NCBI RefSeq assembly: GCF_018130955.1
Contig: NZ_JAFCJM010000002.1
Location: 227,350-291,349, forward strand
Reading direction: 5' to 3'
Length of the DNA stretch: 64,000 bases
Source of the DNA: Bradyrhizobium liaoningense
GTDB taxonomy: Bacteria > Pseudomonadota > Alphaproteobacteria > Rhizobiales > Xanthobacteraceae
Shown here: in pieces, positions 55,301 through 63,466 of the stretch
Position numbering within the stretch: position 1 is the first letter of the stretch
Layout of the letters: each line of letters starts with the position of its first letter
Program-made: the position numbers and the translations under genes
Notes under the pieces: generated by a model
Told to the model about the DNA's origin: nothing
Database searches by the model: none
The model's input: the letters and a program-made list of their open reading frames with translations, nothing else

Positions 55301-57547
55301 GAACAGCGGCTTGACGCCGAGCATCGCGGCGGCAGGCGCCACCGGCAGCACCAGCTTGCGCTCGACCGCACGTCCGCCGGTTTCCGCCATGCGGACAAAA
55401 ATCTGCGCCTCCTGCGGACGCGTCGAGGTCGGCTGCTTGTCCAGCGTCACCGGGAAGGTCGCAACACCATTGGCATCGGACTCCGGCAGGCTGTCCAGCG
55501 GCGTGCGCTCGTTGGAGGCGGTCTCCTCGTCGGCGACGCCGAACTGGTAGCCGGCAAAGCCGGGACGCTCGGATGCGGGCGCAACCAGCATGTCGCCTTC
55601 GAGCTGGAGGCCGGAGGCCGGCGCGCCATAGAGGAAATGACCGTCGACCTTCAGTTCCACCGGAGCTTGAGCCTTGATCTGCTTCTCCTTGGAGCTCAAG
55701 TCGAATTCGATGCGATCCGGGACGTAGTCCTCGACCATGAAGGTGGTCTCGCCGACCGACGAGCCCTTCGGATCGGTAAAGGCCCGCACCCGCCACGTTC
55801 CGGTCGGGACGGCCGAGTTGAGCGGCACGGCCAATGAGCGGCCGCCGGCGCCCTGGTCTGACAGCACGGCGCGGCGGAATTCGACGCCGTCCGGACGCTC
55901 GATCACCAGTGTCAGCGGGCCGCCGGTCACGGCATTGCCCTGCCCGTCACGCAACAGCGCGGTGAGATACACGGTCTCGCTGGAGCGGTAGACGCCGCGC
56001 TCCGCGTAGACGAAGGCATCGGCACCGGCCGGCACCACGCGGCCCGCGACGCCGCGATCGCTGAGGTCGAAGGCCGAGGTTTTCAAGCTGAGGAAAGCGT
56101 AGTCGGCCTTCTCCCCTGATACGGTCAGCATCGCCGGCGACAGACCGCCCTCGCCACGCGCGAGCCCGGCCTCGAACAGCACATGGCCGCTCTCGTCGGT
56201 CTTGCGGGTGGCGAGGATCTCGTTGTTGCGGGCAACCAGCCGCACCTCGGCTTTCGCGACCGGATCGGTCGAGGCCAGCGAATTGATGAAGACGTGGATG
56301 CCGTCATTGCCCGAATAGGCCGACACGCCGAGGTCGGAGACGATGAACCATTGGGTCGCGAGCTGGTACTCGTCGTCCGAGCCCGGGCCCCTGGCGGCCG
56401 CGGTCATCACGTAGACGCCGGGCTGGAGATCGCCGAGCGCCTGGTCGACCGGGAATGCCGTGGTGACGTCCTGGTTCAACGTCGTCGTGGTCGAGAGCTC
56501 GCCGGACCATACCTTCACGCCACGCTCGTCGCCGAGATCGCTGAGCTGGTATTTTGACAGCGTCTTCTGGAAATCGCTATCCACGACCGTATTGATCAAA
56601 TTGCGGTCGCCGATCCGGTACACGCTGATATTGACGGACGGCGTGTTGACGCTAACCACGGGAATGCCGCGCTGGCCGATCTTCGGCAGCACATAGGCGC
56701 GGCTGGTGAAGCGCACGAAGGGTTTGCGGTCACGCACATAGATGTTGAATTCGGCCGATTTCGGCAGGCCCTCCTTCACCGTCGACGGCAGGCCGGCGCG
56801 CAGATTGATGTTGTAGCGCTCGCCATGCTTGAGCCCGTCGACGCAGAGCTGCTTGCCCTCTGCCGTCAGCGCCGGCTTGTCCTGCCCCGCGAGCGCCAGG
56901 AACGGCGCAAAGTCGGTGCGCTTGGCGAGTTCCTCCGAGAACTGGAAGCAGGCGCGCGGGCTCGCCGAGTCCGAATCCACGGTATAGTCGAGCAGGCGGA
57001 AACCGTGCTCGTCGCGCAGCTTCTCATATTGGCCGCGGACCTCGGCGACCTCGCGCATGTCGAGCGACATCCGCATGGTATCGAGTGCCGGGCGCCACAG
57101 TTTGCGCTCGGCCATCGCCTTGCCCAGCACGGCCAGCGCGTCGGCCTCCTCGCCCGAATTGCCGGCGCGCTGATAGGCGATGTAGGCCGCGGTCGAGGCC
57201 CGCTCCAGCAAAAAGGTCTGCTCGCTCGAGCTCTTTGGCCCGATCTGGAAGATGACACGGGCAAGGCGCAGCCAGTTGCCGGCGTCATCGGGGTTGGTCG
57301 CCGCGATGTGGCCGAGGATCGACAAGCCCGTGCGGTAATCGAAGCGCTTGAAGGCGGCGTCGGCGTCCGCGCGCAGTGTCGCGTTGGTCTTGACGACCGC
57401 CCCCGCCTCGCTCTTGATCTGGGCCTCCAGCTTGATCGCGGAATCGGCGAGATCGTCGCGTTTGAAGGCCTTGTCGGCGGCTGAAGCTGTAGCGAGGCCA
57501 AGCAGAAGCGTTGCGCAAACCGCAGCAGCGCGAACCAAACCGATCAT
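52343..57547 (-). CDS. yfhM: Bacterial alpha-2-macroglobulin
   Basis: The 1734-residue periplasmic protease trap starts at ATG 57547 with a signal peptide (VRAAAVCATLLLGLATASAA). The remainder is MG and bait-type beta domains and a thioester domain containing YPYGCSEQITSRAMPL near residue 1285. The C-x-E-Q thioester is intact. It is thought to entrap proteases that breach the outer membrane, in concert with PBP1C. The ~160-residue N-terminal helical region precedes the first MG domain. A GGGAG site lies just before the ATG; the upstream open frame to 57832 lacks one. It has no lipobox, unlike E. coli YfhM. Confidence 0.93.
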   Translation of the reverse strand: MIGLVRAAAVCATLLLGLATASAADKAFKRDDLADSAIKLEAQIKSEAGAVVKTNATLRADADAAFKRFDYRTGLSILGHIAATNPDDAGNWLRLARVIFQIGPKSSSEQTFLLERASTAAYIAYQRAGNSGEEADALAVLGKAMAERKLWRPALDTMRMSLDMREVAEVRGQYEKLRDEHGFRLLDYTVDSDSASPRACFQFSEELAKRTDFAPFLALAGQDKPALTAEGKQLCVDGLKHGERYNINLRAGLPSTVKEGLPKSAEFNIYVRDRKPFVRFTSRAYVLPKIGQRGIPVVSVNTPSVNISVYRIGDRNLINTVVDSDFQKTLSKYQLSDLGDERGVKVWSGELSTTTTLNQDVTTAFPVDQALGDLQPGVYVMTAAARGPGSDDEYQLATQWFIVSDLGVSAYSGNDGIHVFINSLASTDPVAKAEVRLVARNNEILATRKTDESGHVLFEAGLARGEGGLSPAMLTVSGEKADYAFLSLKTSAFDLSDRGVAGRVVPAGADAFVYAERGVYRSSETVYLTALLRDGQGNAVTGGPLTLVIERPDGVEFRRAVLSDQGAGGRSLAVPLNSAVPTGTWRVRAFTDPKGSSVGETTFMVEDYVPDRIEFDLSSKEKQIKAQAPVELKVDGHFLYGAPASGLQLEGDMLVAPASERPGFAGYQFGVADEETASNERTPLDSLPESDANGVATFPVTLDKQPTSTRPQEAQIFVRMAETGGRAVERKLVLPVAPAAAMLGVKPLFGDKSVAEGDKAEFDVVFVSPEGKTLPRDGLRYELLKVESRYQWYRQNNYWEYEPVKSTARVADGELVVAADKPARISLTPRPGRYRLDVKSNDTDGPVTSVQFDVGWYSDGSADTPDLLETSIDKPQYASGDTMTVSVNARSAGKLTINVFGDRLLTTQTVDVREGTAQVKFTVGKDWGTGAYVVATLRRPLDAAAQRMPGRAIGLKWFGIDKQARTLAVKLTPPALIRPNAALKIPVKLDGLNPGEDAKIVVAAVDVGILNLTNYKPPAPDDYYLGQRRMTSEIRDLYGQLIDGMQGTRGQIKSGGDAGAAELQGSPPAQRPLALYSGIVTVGADGTAEVSFDIPEFAGTARVMAVAWTATKLGRANTDVVIRDPVVLTATLPRFLLNGDHGTVNLEIDNVEGQAGDYVINVKTGGPVKMTGNPATTVKLAAKQRNSFSLALDATAAGQATLDVDIKGPNGLALARHYALDVKAATQVLARRSIRTLAKGESLTLTSDMFSDLVPGTGSVSVSASLSTALDAATILKALDRYPYGCSEQITSRAMPLLYVNELAAGAHLAMDTEVDQRIRDAIERLLARQGSNGSFGLWSAGGEDAWLDAYVTDFLTRAREKGFVVPDVLFKNALDRIRNSVVNANEPEKDGGRDLAYGLYVLARNGAAPIGDLRYLADTKLGNLATPIAKSQLAAALALVGDRNRAERVYGAALDSLAPKPALEFGRTDYGSQLRDAAALVSLASEGNAPKATLTQAVTRVETARGLTPYTSTQENAWLVLAARALAKENLSIEVDGQPVKTALYRSYKSATLEGKPLKITNTGDAPVQAVVSVSGSPVTPEPAASAGFKIERSYFTLDGKPADISKVKQNQRFAVVLKITEAKPEYGHIMVSDYLPAGLEIDNPKLVSSGDSGTLDWIENGEEPEDTEFRDDRFTAAIDRASDSDAVFTVAYVVRAVSPGKYVLPQAYVEDMYNPSRYGRTGTGTVEVRPAK

Positions 57548-57954
57548 GATGGGACTCCCGGACGATCGCGGACGAACGCCGCGTCGGCAATGATGAAATG
57601 CGCGAAAAGGTGACAGACTCAAGGCGATGGAACCAGAATAGCAAAACGTCGCATGCGCCATGGCAAGCAGGCCCAGAAGTGACCGATCAGGATGTGACCC
57701 GCGCGCACCGTCCTGCAGGCGCAGCCACACCAAAACCAGCCGTCCGGCAGCAATGTCCCGATCGCTGGTCAACGCTCCCGGCGATGTGAACCATCGTCCA
57801 GGTCGTAGCCCGCGGAGCCGGCACCCTGACACTCCACCGTCAAGGTTTGTCGCTGGCTTGAGGAAAACGGTTCGGTCCGGACTTGGCGGACGTGCGGATT
57901 TTTCATATGTGGCGTGCTAGAAGGCGCTCAGGCCCCATCCGAGGTCGCTTTCAC
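57548..57954. other. Intergenic region upstream of the alpha-2-macroglobulin gene
   Basis: 407 bases, no supported gene. It should contain the promoter of the alpha-2-macroglobulin/pbpC operon (minus) and of tRNA-Arg (plus). Confidence 0.4.
57883..57911 (+). promoter_or_regulatory. Candidate promoter of tRNA-Arg
   Basis: TTGGCG (57883-57888), a 17-base spacer, then TATGTG (57906-57911), 43 bases ahead of the tRNA. The fit is moderate. Confidence 0.35.
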
Positions 57955-58031
57955 GGTCCCGTAGCTCAACTGGATAGAGTAGCGGATTTCTACTCCGCGG
58001 GTTGCAGGTTCGAGTCCTGCCGGGATCGCCA
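57955..58031 (+). tRNA. tRNA-Arg (TCT)
   Basis: The cloverleaf has acceptor GGTCCCG / CGGGATC (one G-U pair), anticodon stem GCGGA/TCCGC with loop TTTCTAC (anticodon TCT), T arm GGTTCGAGTCC and encoded CCA. Length is 77 nt. It marks the left border of the accessory stretch. Confidence 0.96.
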
Positions 58032-58359
58032 GTAATATCAACGAGATGCTTCTCGCTTCCAGCTGATTTCCGTGTATCGTGCTGTAGGCGATAAACCTCT
58101 TTGATTTCAGGCTTTCCGTCTAGCCCCGCCTAGTCGATGATACACGGATCGTACACGCGACTTCTGCATGGTTCTTGCGGCACTCAGCTCACGCATGGTG
58201 CTGTTTCCAATCGCTTTGAAGAGTGCTTGTGCACACCCACGACCCGCGGTAGCTCGCGCGCGTTGCGATGCTCAAGGGCCGCGGTTGGCTCGAACTGCAC
58301 GAGAGCGGCACCTCTGTCCGGCTCCCTCTTGAGGACAGAGGCCGCCAACTGAAGCGGCC
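58032..58359. other. Region after tRNA-Arg, no intact gene
   Basis: 328 bases. GTGTATCGT (58071-58079) and the related GATACACGGATCGTACAC (about 58137-58154) are imperfect repeats. No integrase or clear second copy of the tRNA end was found inside the window. A short possible gene remnant begins at 58268. Confidence 0.4.
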
Positions 58360-58402
58360 TTACTGCTTCGTGCCGCTTCGCTTGAAAATGAGCGCGGCCT
58401 GA
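58268..58402 (+). pseudogene. Possible 44-residue gene remnant
   Basis: Reading from ATG 58268 gives MLKGRGWLELHESGTSVRLP followed by LEDRGRQLKRPYC, which looks like real protein but has no ribosome site and overlaps the 3' end of the opposite DUF6894 gene. A stop lies just upstream in frame. It may be the tail of a lost gene. Confidence 0.25.
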
Positions 58403-58596
58403 AACACGTCTTCCACGTCCGTCCGGACTTCTACGGCGACGTCTTGCCGTTCATCCATGGTTGCTAGGTCTTTGGCCAAGCCCGCGAGCGAACGAGCGGC
58501 TTCCACCTCCGCCTCTCGTTGGGTCTTGAACTCCATCCCCTCCTCATCGGGATAGAAACCTGTGTTGTCTCGGATGTCGAAGTAATAACGGACCAT
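58360..58596 (-). CDS. DUF6894 family small protein
   Basis: The 78-residue protein begins MVRYYFDIRDNTGFYPDEEG, followed by REAEVEAARSLAGLAKDLAT and VAVEVRTDVEDVFQAALIFK. This is the DUF6894 pattern of short, often multicopy rhizobial proteins of unknown function. GGGGAG lies 9 bases before the ATG, which rules out the longer open frame. Confidence 0.85.
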   Translation of the reverse strand: MVRYYFDIRDNTGFYPDEEGMEFKTQREAEVEAARSLAGLAKDLATMDERQDVAVEVRTDVEDVFQAALIFKRSGTKQ

Positions 58597-58786
58597 AAGG
58601 CAGCTCCCCAAATGCAGGCGGGAGCGCGTCGCGTCTCTCAGCCACCGATGCCCACGGGCCAAGCCTAGCTCGGTGATGGGGGAACAATCGGAATAATGCC
58701 GAATAGTTGCTAAGCCAAATCGCAAATTAGGACACTAACAAAATCGGGACACTGGGGGTTAAATACGGACAGCACCAAGCTGCTCA

Positions 58787-58987
58787 TCACTTCGGCGGTT
58801 GAAGCCCGGGTGACTTCGCCCAATCATCCAGGTGTGCCGCTACGTCCGCTTGGCGGGCCTTCTTGATGAGGGCTTCTCGCTCTGGACCTGGTGGAAGCCT
58901 CGCGGCCTGCTGTTCGATCTTCTTAGACCAAGCTCTCAGCCGCTCTTGAAGCGTGAGTTGTTGCTTGAATCGACGCCGCCGCGACAT
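58787..58987 (-). CDS. Small basic rhizobial protein (66 aa)
   Basis: It begins MSRRRRFKQQLTLQERLRAW and ends HLDDWAKSPGLQPPK, with a central RLPPGPEREALIKKARQADV helix. An AGGAG site precedes the ATG. I recognise the pattern as a common orphan in Bradyrhizobium and Rhizobium; function is unknown. The Arg-rich start could bind nucleic acid. Confidence 0.75.
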   Translation of the reverse strand: MSRRRRFKQQLTLQERLRAWSKKIEQQAARLPPGPEREALIKKARQADVAAHLDDWAKSPGLQPPK

Positions 58988-59342
58988 GGCGCTGCTCCTG
59001 CGTTTCCATTGGGCGGGAGCGCTGTGATGGGGGCGGTCTCATCACCGATCGTTGCCTAGATCCTCGCGGCGACAAATCCAAAACGTTCCGCAATCTGAAC
59101 CGTTCCTGCTGAGCTTGAAACGAAATCCCCTGATTAACTTATGACCGCTGTCGGGCAGAGCTGAGGCAAGGAAGTCTGGCTGCGATTAGCGGCCGAATGG
59201 CTAAAGCGCGCGGTCAGCCACGGCAAAAACAGGCCGCGCCTAGTGGCCGGCAAGACAGTTTAGGAACGACGCACCATCAGCTCCATTGTTCCCTTGGGGG
59301 CGGACGCCGACGCGGCGAACGTCTCATTTCAAGGAGTGCACG
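58988..59342. other. Intergenic region in the accessory stretch
   Basis: 355 bases; no gene or clear repeat seen. It presumably carries promoters for the flanking divergent small genes. Confidence 0.35.
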
Positions 59343-59528
59343 ATGGCAGACGATCCGGCCGACGAGGCCGACGAAAGCCCCGGCGCGCTCCGGGCAAAGG
59401 CCGCTCATTGTCTAAGCCTAGCCGAGATAATGGGACCAGAGACCAGTGCCAAGCTGGTGCAACTGGCAAATGACTATCTTAGGCGCGCCGCCCTGTTAGA
59501 GGAAAGGCCGCACGGCGAACAGGAATGA
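59343..59528 (+). CDS. Small hypothetical protein (61 aa)
   Basis: AAGGAG precedes the ATG. The product starts MADDPADEADESPGALRAKA and is helical (HCLSLAEIMG, LVQLANDYLRRAALLEERP). It resembles the short rhizobial proteins with a RAKAxHCxxLAE motif. Function is unknown. Confidence 0.65.
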   Translation: MADDPADEADESPGALRAKAAHCLSLAEIMGPETSAKLVQLANDYLRRAALLEERPHGEQE

Positions 59529-59532
59529 AGCT

Positions 59533-59556
59533 GCCCGCCAGCGTGAACCGACGGGC
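59533..59556. repeat. Hairpin repeat copy 1 (GCCCGCC-AGCGTGAACC-GACGGGC)
   Basis: The first of three related hairpins in the last 6 kb lies just after the 61-aa gene. The stem has one mismatch. It may serve as a terminator or as part of a small repeat. Confidence 0.5.
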
Positions 59557-59601
59557 GAGCTGATCCGTATGAGGCGCGGATCAAACCTGACTGAACACGG
59601 C

Positions 59602-59778
59602 TTAGTGCTTCGGTTCAAAGCGAGCGATGCGCCGCGGTCCATCCCAGAGCTCTACCGGGTGGACATCAACGAGCTGCTCGGCCATCGACTTGGCGTTCTC
59701 TTCGGTAGCGCAGACAAGATCGACCGATTGAATGACGTCGCCCTCGAATGTGAGGACGAAAGCCCGATAGGTCTTCAT
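59602..59778 (-). CDS. Small rhizobial hypothetical protein (58 aa)
   Basis: The frame reads MKTYRAFVLTFEGDVIQSVD, then ATEENAKSMAEQLVDVHPVE and LWDGPRRIARFEPKH. The VELWDGxRxIARF ending is a pattern I know from many very short Bradyrhizobium proteins. There is no strong ribosome site. An overlapping open frame on the plus strand is considered its shadow. Confidence 0.65.
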   Translation of the reverse strand: MKTYRAFVLTFEGDVIQSVDLVCATEENAKSMAEQLVDVHPVELWDGPRRIARFEPKH

Positions 59779-59887
59779 CGGGCTGCATTACCAGTTTTTC
59801 CCGGCCAATATCCAGCCCTTTGATCTACCTCAAGATACCCCACCGCGTTGATGCTCGCCTACGGCTGAAAACCGGTCGAGGCATGTC

Positions 59888-59971
59888 ATGACGCGGCCTT
59901 GGGTCCTTCAATCGCTGGCGTGGACGCTGGCATTGGCTGGCTTGTTGGCCGTCGCCTCTATGATCTGGTGA
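59888..59971 (+). CDS. Possible 27-residue membrane peptide
   Basis: The frame starts MTRPWVLQSLAWTLALAGLL and ends AVASMIW: one strongly hydrophobic helix. There is no clear ribosome site; GAGGCATGTC lies just upstream. Expression is uncertain. Confidence 0.3.
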   Translation: MTRPWVLQSLAWTLALAGLLAVASMIW

Positions 59972-59983
59972 GGCTGAACGGCC

Positions 59984-60379
59984 CACCAGCGAACCGAGCG
60001 GAAAGCCCGCCAGCATGAACCGGCGGGCCTCGCGTTTACCGCGTCAGCCTGCGGGAGTGCGCCGCCAGCTGCTGCCGGCTGCGCTTCCTGTGCGATCGGC
60101 CCCGGCGCTTCATTGGTCCTCTGCCAGGATGCGGCTGTCCTAAGCATGACACTGGCAGGAAGGACGCCGCCGGCGAGCCGATCAAGGTGCTCGATCTCGT
60201 CTTCCCGAACGGCCTGGGCAAGGTCGAGTCGCACTCCAACCTGCTCGACCGGGATTTCGGGCCCATTCAGGACAAGGCTGGAACTTGCGACATCATCCAA
60301 GCGAAGGATGTGGCCGGCGAGCGCATCGCTCAATGTAGCAGTCCGGTAGCGCGGCGACACCGAGCCAGACGACCAAGCC
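59984..60379. other. Ambiguous region between small genes and the GNAT gene
   Basis: It holds hairpin copy 2. From about 60145 the plus strand reads HDTGRKDAAGEPIKVLDLVF, FPNGLGKVESHSNLLDRDFG and IIQAKDVAGERIAQC, with GC-rich third positions. The minus strand of the same DNA reads LSDALAGHILRLDDVASSSL and IPVEQVGVRLDLAQAVRED. Either may be a gene remnant; neither has a good start. A basic 25-residue frame (MKRRGRSHRKRSRQQLAAHS..., minus, stop at 60036) follows an AGAGG site. Confidence 0.3.
60005..60028. repeat. Hairpin repeat copy 2 (GCCCGCC-AGCATGAACC-GGCGGGC)
   Basis: A perfect 7-bp stem with a 10-base loop, related to the copies at 59533 and 62787. Confidence 0.6.
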
Positions 60380-60961
60380 TCACGCGAGAAACGCACCGAA
60401 GTCAGGCGCTTCGCGCAATCGCCGGAAGCTTGTTGGCTCAGCGGGCGGCGCGTCGTCGTTAGACAGCCCAAGGCGCCACCAACCCACATCACGCCAGGCG
60501 CCGAGCTTAAAGCCGACGTCCCTGTAGATGCCGAGCGCTCTGAAGCCGACCGCCTCATGTAAACCTACGCTCGCGTCATTAGGCAGGGCGATGCCCGCAA
60601 ACGCCCCGCGGAAGCCTTGGGCGCGCAGCATTGGGATCAAGCCGCCGTAGAGCCGCCGGCCCACGCCCCTTCCGCGTGCCGCCTCGGCCACATATGCGGT
60701 GACGTCGACGGACCATCGATAGGCCGCCCGCTGCCGATGTTCGCTGGCATATGCGTAACCTAACACCGCGTCCTCGGCCGTGGCGACGAGCCATGGGTAT
60801 TGCCGTTCAATGGAATCGATGCGCCCGGCCATAATCTCGGCCGACGGCGGCTCGGTCTCGAACGAGATGAACGTGTCGCGTACGATCGGCGCATAGATTG
60901 CGGCGATCTGCTCCGAGTCATGTCGTTCGGCCGGGCGCAGATTGATCTTGGAAAGTTTCAT
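60380..60961 (-). CDS. GNAT N-acetyltransferase (phosphinothricin acetyltransferase-like)
   Basis: The 193-residue GNAT protein begins NLRPAERHDSEQIAAIYAPI and continues FISFETEPPSAEIMAGRI. The acetyl-CoA loop is EAARGRGVGRRLYGGLIPML, and LHEAVGFRALGIYRDVGFKL and WRDVGWWRLGL follow. This is the Pat/Bar (phosphinothricin/methionine sulfone acetyltransferase) subgroup, which N-acetylates small amino-acid-like compounds. The start is ATG 60961; upstream in-frame codons add no domain sequence. Confidence 0.9.
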   Translation of the reverse strand: MKLSKINLRPAERHDSEQIAAIYAPIVRDTFISFETEPPSAEIMAGRIDSIERQYPWLVATAEDAVLGYAYASEHRQRAAYRWSVDVTAYVAEAARGRGVGRRLYGGLIPMLRAQGFRGAFAGIALPNDASVGLHEAVGFRALGIYRDVGFKLGAWRDVGWWRLGLSNDDAPPAEPTSFRRLREAPDFGAFLA

Positions 60962-61010
60962 ACCCGTCAGTCTGGGGTTCGGCGGCGCGAGGCCGCGCCT
61001 CCCCGTTAGA

Positions 61011-61694
61011 TCACTGGCTCGCAATCAGGCCGTTGGACGTCGCCACGATCCAGCGATTGCCCCAGCGTACAATGGAGTCGACTCGTCCGATTCCCGAAAT
61101 GATGTCACCAGTTCTGACCATCCTGGGCCCGTACGGCCCGTCGAGCACAGCAGTGCCCTCTCTCACGTCCGTGACTATCCAACCCGGAATAGTGGTTGGT
61201 CTGGTTTCCGGCGCGGGTGCGAGAGGTCCCAGCGCCGCAGCCGCAGGCGGGCTGGCGTTGATCGACTGACCGACGGGAGATACCGTACCCGTCGACTCCG
61301 ATGAAACGCGAGCGACCGCCGCCGCGATCGTTGGTCCATAGTTGAAAGTAGCGCTTGGTGGCGCTTGCAATGCTGCCGCTGGACCAGGCTTCGAAACGCT
61401 AGCCTGTTTGGCGACCGGCACTGTTTTGGCCAGGCGAGGCGAAGGCACTTCCTTCTGGGCAACCGAGCTGATGCCGAGAGCACTTGCCACCTCAGGCCAA
61501 ATTTGCCCGCCAGCCCAGCCAAGTCCAAAGCTCGCGACCAAGGCGAGTGAGGACAGCGCGATGCGCGCTCGGTCACCGAGAGGCTTTGCCAACGCCAAGG
61601 CTTCGCCACTCGGGCTGAAGAAATCGTAGACGTCCACGGTCGACGGCTGGCTGGGCAGCTCGACCTCTTCCCTACCCCGGTCGTGGATTTGCAT
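61011..61694 (-). CDS. Single-pass membrane protein of unknown function
   Basis: The 227-residue protein has a cytoplasmic start (VELPSQPSTVDVYDFFSPSG), one TM helix (about 45-65, ALSSLALVASFGLGWAGG) and a long Ala/Pro/Ser linker. A compact C-terminal beta domain (IPGWIVTDVREGTAVLDGPY ... RWGNRWIVATSNGLIASQ) ends the protein. The C-terminal domain recalls the small periplasmic domains of pilus/secretion proteins of the PilP/GspC kind, but this is a loose resemblance. ATG 61694 has a GGGG site; a GTG four codons earlier is possible. Confidence 0.75.
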   Translation of the reverse strand: MQIHDRGREEVELPSQPSTVDVYDFFSPSGEALALAKPLGDRARIALSSLALVASFGLGWAGGQIWPEVASALGISSVAQKEVPSPRLAKTVPVAKQASVSKPGPAAALQAPPSATFNYGPTIAAAVARVSSESTGTVSPVGQSINASPPAAAALGPLAPAPETRPTTIPGWIVTDVREGTAVLDGPYGPRMVRTGDIISGIGRVDSIVRWGNRWIVATSNGLIASQ

Positions 61695-61879
61695 GATCTG
61701 CCCCACGTTCGACCGTTCGAATAGTGGCCCCTGAAGCTAAACCGAACCTTAACGAAGTTACGGAAGTTCCGGTGCCGGAGTCCACTTCGCGTCCGAGATC
61801 GTTCCAGGCTTCCACCGTCAGCCCGGCTTGCACTTCGCAAGCGCCTGCCCTGTCCGATTGATAATTTTGAATGCGCGTA

Positions 61880-62131
61880 TCAGCGGTGCCGCAGACCGCC
61901 GTGCACATTCGGAGAGTGGGCCGTGATCAGGTTTTTGTGCTTCCGGGCCGCCGCTTCGGCCTCGCGAGCAAGTCGTTCAGCCTTTAACCTCTCGCGGTTT
62001 GCATGAAACGCCGCTTGGATGCGTTCATACTCGGACATCGCGACTTTGGCATCGGTTTCCTTGAAGACCCTTTGCGCCTCACGTTGGGCGGCAGTGGGCG
62101 GCTTCCATCCGTAATCTTTATAGACGGTCAT
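61880..62131 (-). CDS. Small hypothetical protein (83 aa)
   Basis: It begins MTVYKDYGWKPPTAAQREAQ and continues with a charged helix (SEYERIQAAFHANRERLKAE), ending HSPNVHGGLRHR. A GGAGGAGGGA ribosome site stands immediately before the ATG. No known domain; the helix may form a coiled coil. Confidence 0.75.
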   Translation of the reverse strand: MTVYKDYGWKPPTAAQREAQRVFKETDAKVAMSEYERIQAAFHANRERLKAERLAREAEAAARKHKNLITAHSPNVHGGLRHR

Positions 62132-62362
62132 TCCCTCCTCCTTCGGTGATAGCCGTGGGAGCTAGTTGGGTCCGACCGTCAAAGTCTCTTCCTGTTTTTC
62201 GGTTACCGCAATCGAATATTTGCCGGTCGTTCCCGCGCCGGCCGCTTCATTTATCGAGGACAATGTTCGACATGACGACAGGTGCCAAAGAGGCCGCCCG
62301 CATCGGCAGGTCTTGTAGTTCACCGCCTTACCCCCTGCAGAAGCGGCCTGCCAGCCCCTCCC
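62132..62362. other. Short non-coding gap
   Basis: 231 bases with no gene, repeat or operator that I can support. Confidence 0.3.
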
Positions 62363-62605
62363 TCAAGTGGCTTTCGTTTCCCGGCTCAGCCACTCGTCCA
62401 GCTCTTCGGGATCGATTCGCCAGGAGGGCGATACGCCATCCGCCGTTCGAGCCGCCAGCCGGTAACCTTTTCGGCGGAGCTTGGTCGCCAATTTCTTCGC
62501 CCCGGCCTCGTTGCTACACTCAACGGACATGCCTCCGTACACGACGACCCATTTGAAGGGTGGCTTGCGCTTCTCGGGGTGTCGTCGCCTCGAAACGTGG
62601 CGCAT
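62363..62605 (-). CDS. Small basic hypothetical protein (80 aa)
   Basis: From ATG 62605: MRHVSRRRHPEKRKPPFKWV, then SVECSNEAGAKKLATKLRRK and SWRIDPEELDEWLSRETKAT. It has a basic N-terminus and an alpha/beta core, with no known family. GGGG lies upstream of the start. It may bind nucleic acid, by charge only. Confidence 0.55.
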   Translation of the reverse strand: MRHVSRRRHPEKRKPPFKWVVVYGGMSVECSNEAGAKKLATKLRRKGYRLAARTADGVSPSWRIDPEELDEWLSRETKAT

Positions 62606-62641
62606 GACCAAAACCCCAAATGCTAAACCTTCAGAGTTCAA

Positions 62642-62937
62642 CCATCATTAGATACCCTGTTCAGATGTTGCGCAAAGAAAAGCAACCCAGATGCGACTAT
62701 GCCGCATGCGCGCGCGAGTTGTGACTGCCGGCGCGAACAGAACTTTCTCAATTAGCGCGTGTAGATGTGAGCAAATCGGACACAAAGCCCGCCAGCGTGA
62801 ACCGGCGGCACTCTGTCGTCACTTCGGCCTGGTCTGCTCGGCAGGGATCGCAAGCGCTGAGCCAACCCTCATGAGCTTGCGGAACAGCCAAACCCGCGCT
62901 GTGAGCTGTCACCGTAACTCAAGGTCGCTGTCTGCAA
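62642..62937. other. Non-coding gap with hairpin copy 3
   Basis: 296 bases. GCCCGCC-AGCGTGAACC-GGCGGCA at 62787-62810 is the third copy of the island hairpin; its last base pair is lost. No gene is supported. Confidence 0.4.
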
Positions 62938-63240
62938 CTAAGCTGCGACCCGTTGTTCGACGGGGGCTGTCAGGTACTTGAGCACTTCTGCATGCTCCAG
63001 GTCCGGAACCGCGATGGCCGTATGACTGTAAATCGCATGGGTCCGTGATTTTGCGATCTTGTCCAGGATTTCGCTGCCTTTGACGACGTGGAGGCCCATA
63101 CCCTCTTCAGTGGGGAAGATCGCCAACACCACGTCATAAGCCGCGACCACGGCTCTCAGCGCTTCAGCTTTGTCTTCGGCGACGTCGACAAAAACGCGAA
63201 CATCTGCTGCGAGTTCACGCAGCTCGTTAAAATCCAGCAC
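62938..63240 (-). CDS. Hypothetical protein (100 aa)
   Basis: GTG at 63240 has GGAG 8 bases upstream and is preferred to the ATG at 63285. The product reads LDFNELRELAADVRVFVDVA, then VVAAYDVVLAIFPTEEGMGL and KGSEILDKIAKSRTHAIYSH. The strand-helix pattern suggests a small alpha/beta fold. No family is recognised. Confidence 0.6.
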   Translation of the reverse strand: MLDFNELRELAADVRVFVDVAEDKAEALRAVVAAYDVVLAIFPTEEGMGLHVVKGSEILDKIAKSRTHAIYSHTAIAVPDLEHAEVLKYLTAPVEQRVAA

Positions 63241-63466
63241 TGTGGGTACTCCAACGCAACGATACCAAGGGGAGATTGGAGGCATTGGGTTACTGAAGTA
63301 TCAACAGCGCATGCCGAGCCACAAGTTTCACGATGAGGTGACTCGTCCGGGTCAGGGGATTGCGGCCCCTCGCTGCGCGCACGAACCTATTCCGCGCACA
63401 TTGACTTGGATCAACACTGCCTGCGGTCTGGGTGCGTCGGTGTTGAGCAAGTTGGAGGAGGTTCCA

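Noticed and set aside
59569..59823. 84-codon plus-strand frame
   Set aside because: Its opposite strand encodes the recognised 58-residue rhizobial pattern; this frame has no family look.
60113..60349. Ser/Arg-rich 78-codon plus-strand frame
   Set aside because: Composition typical of an out-of-frame reading of GC-rich DNA. Other frames of the same DNA look slightly more protein-like but also lack starts.
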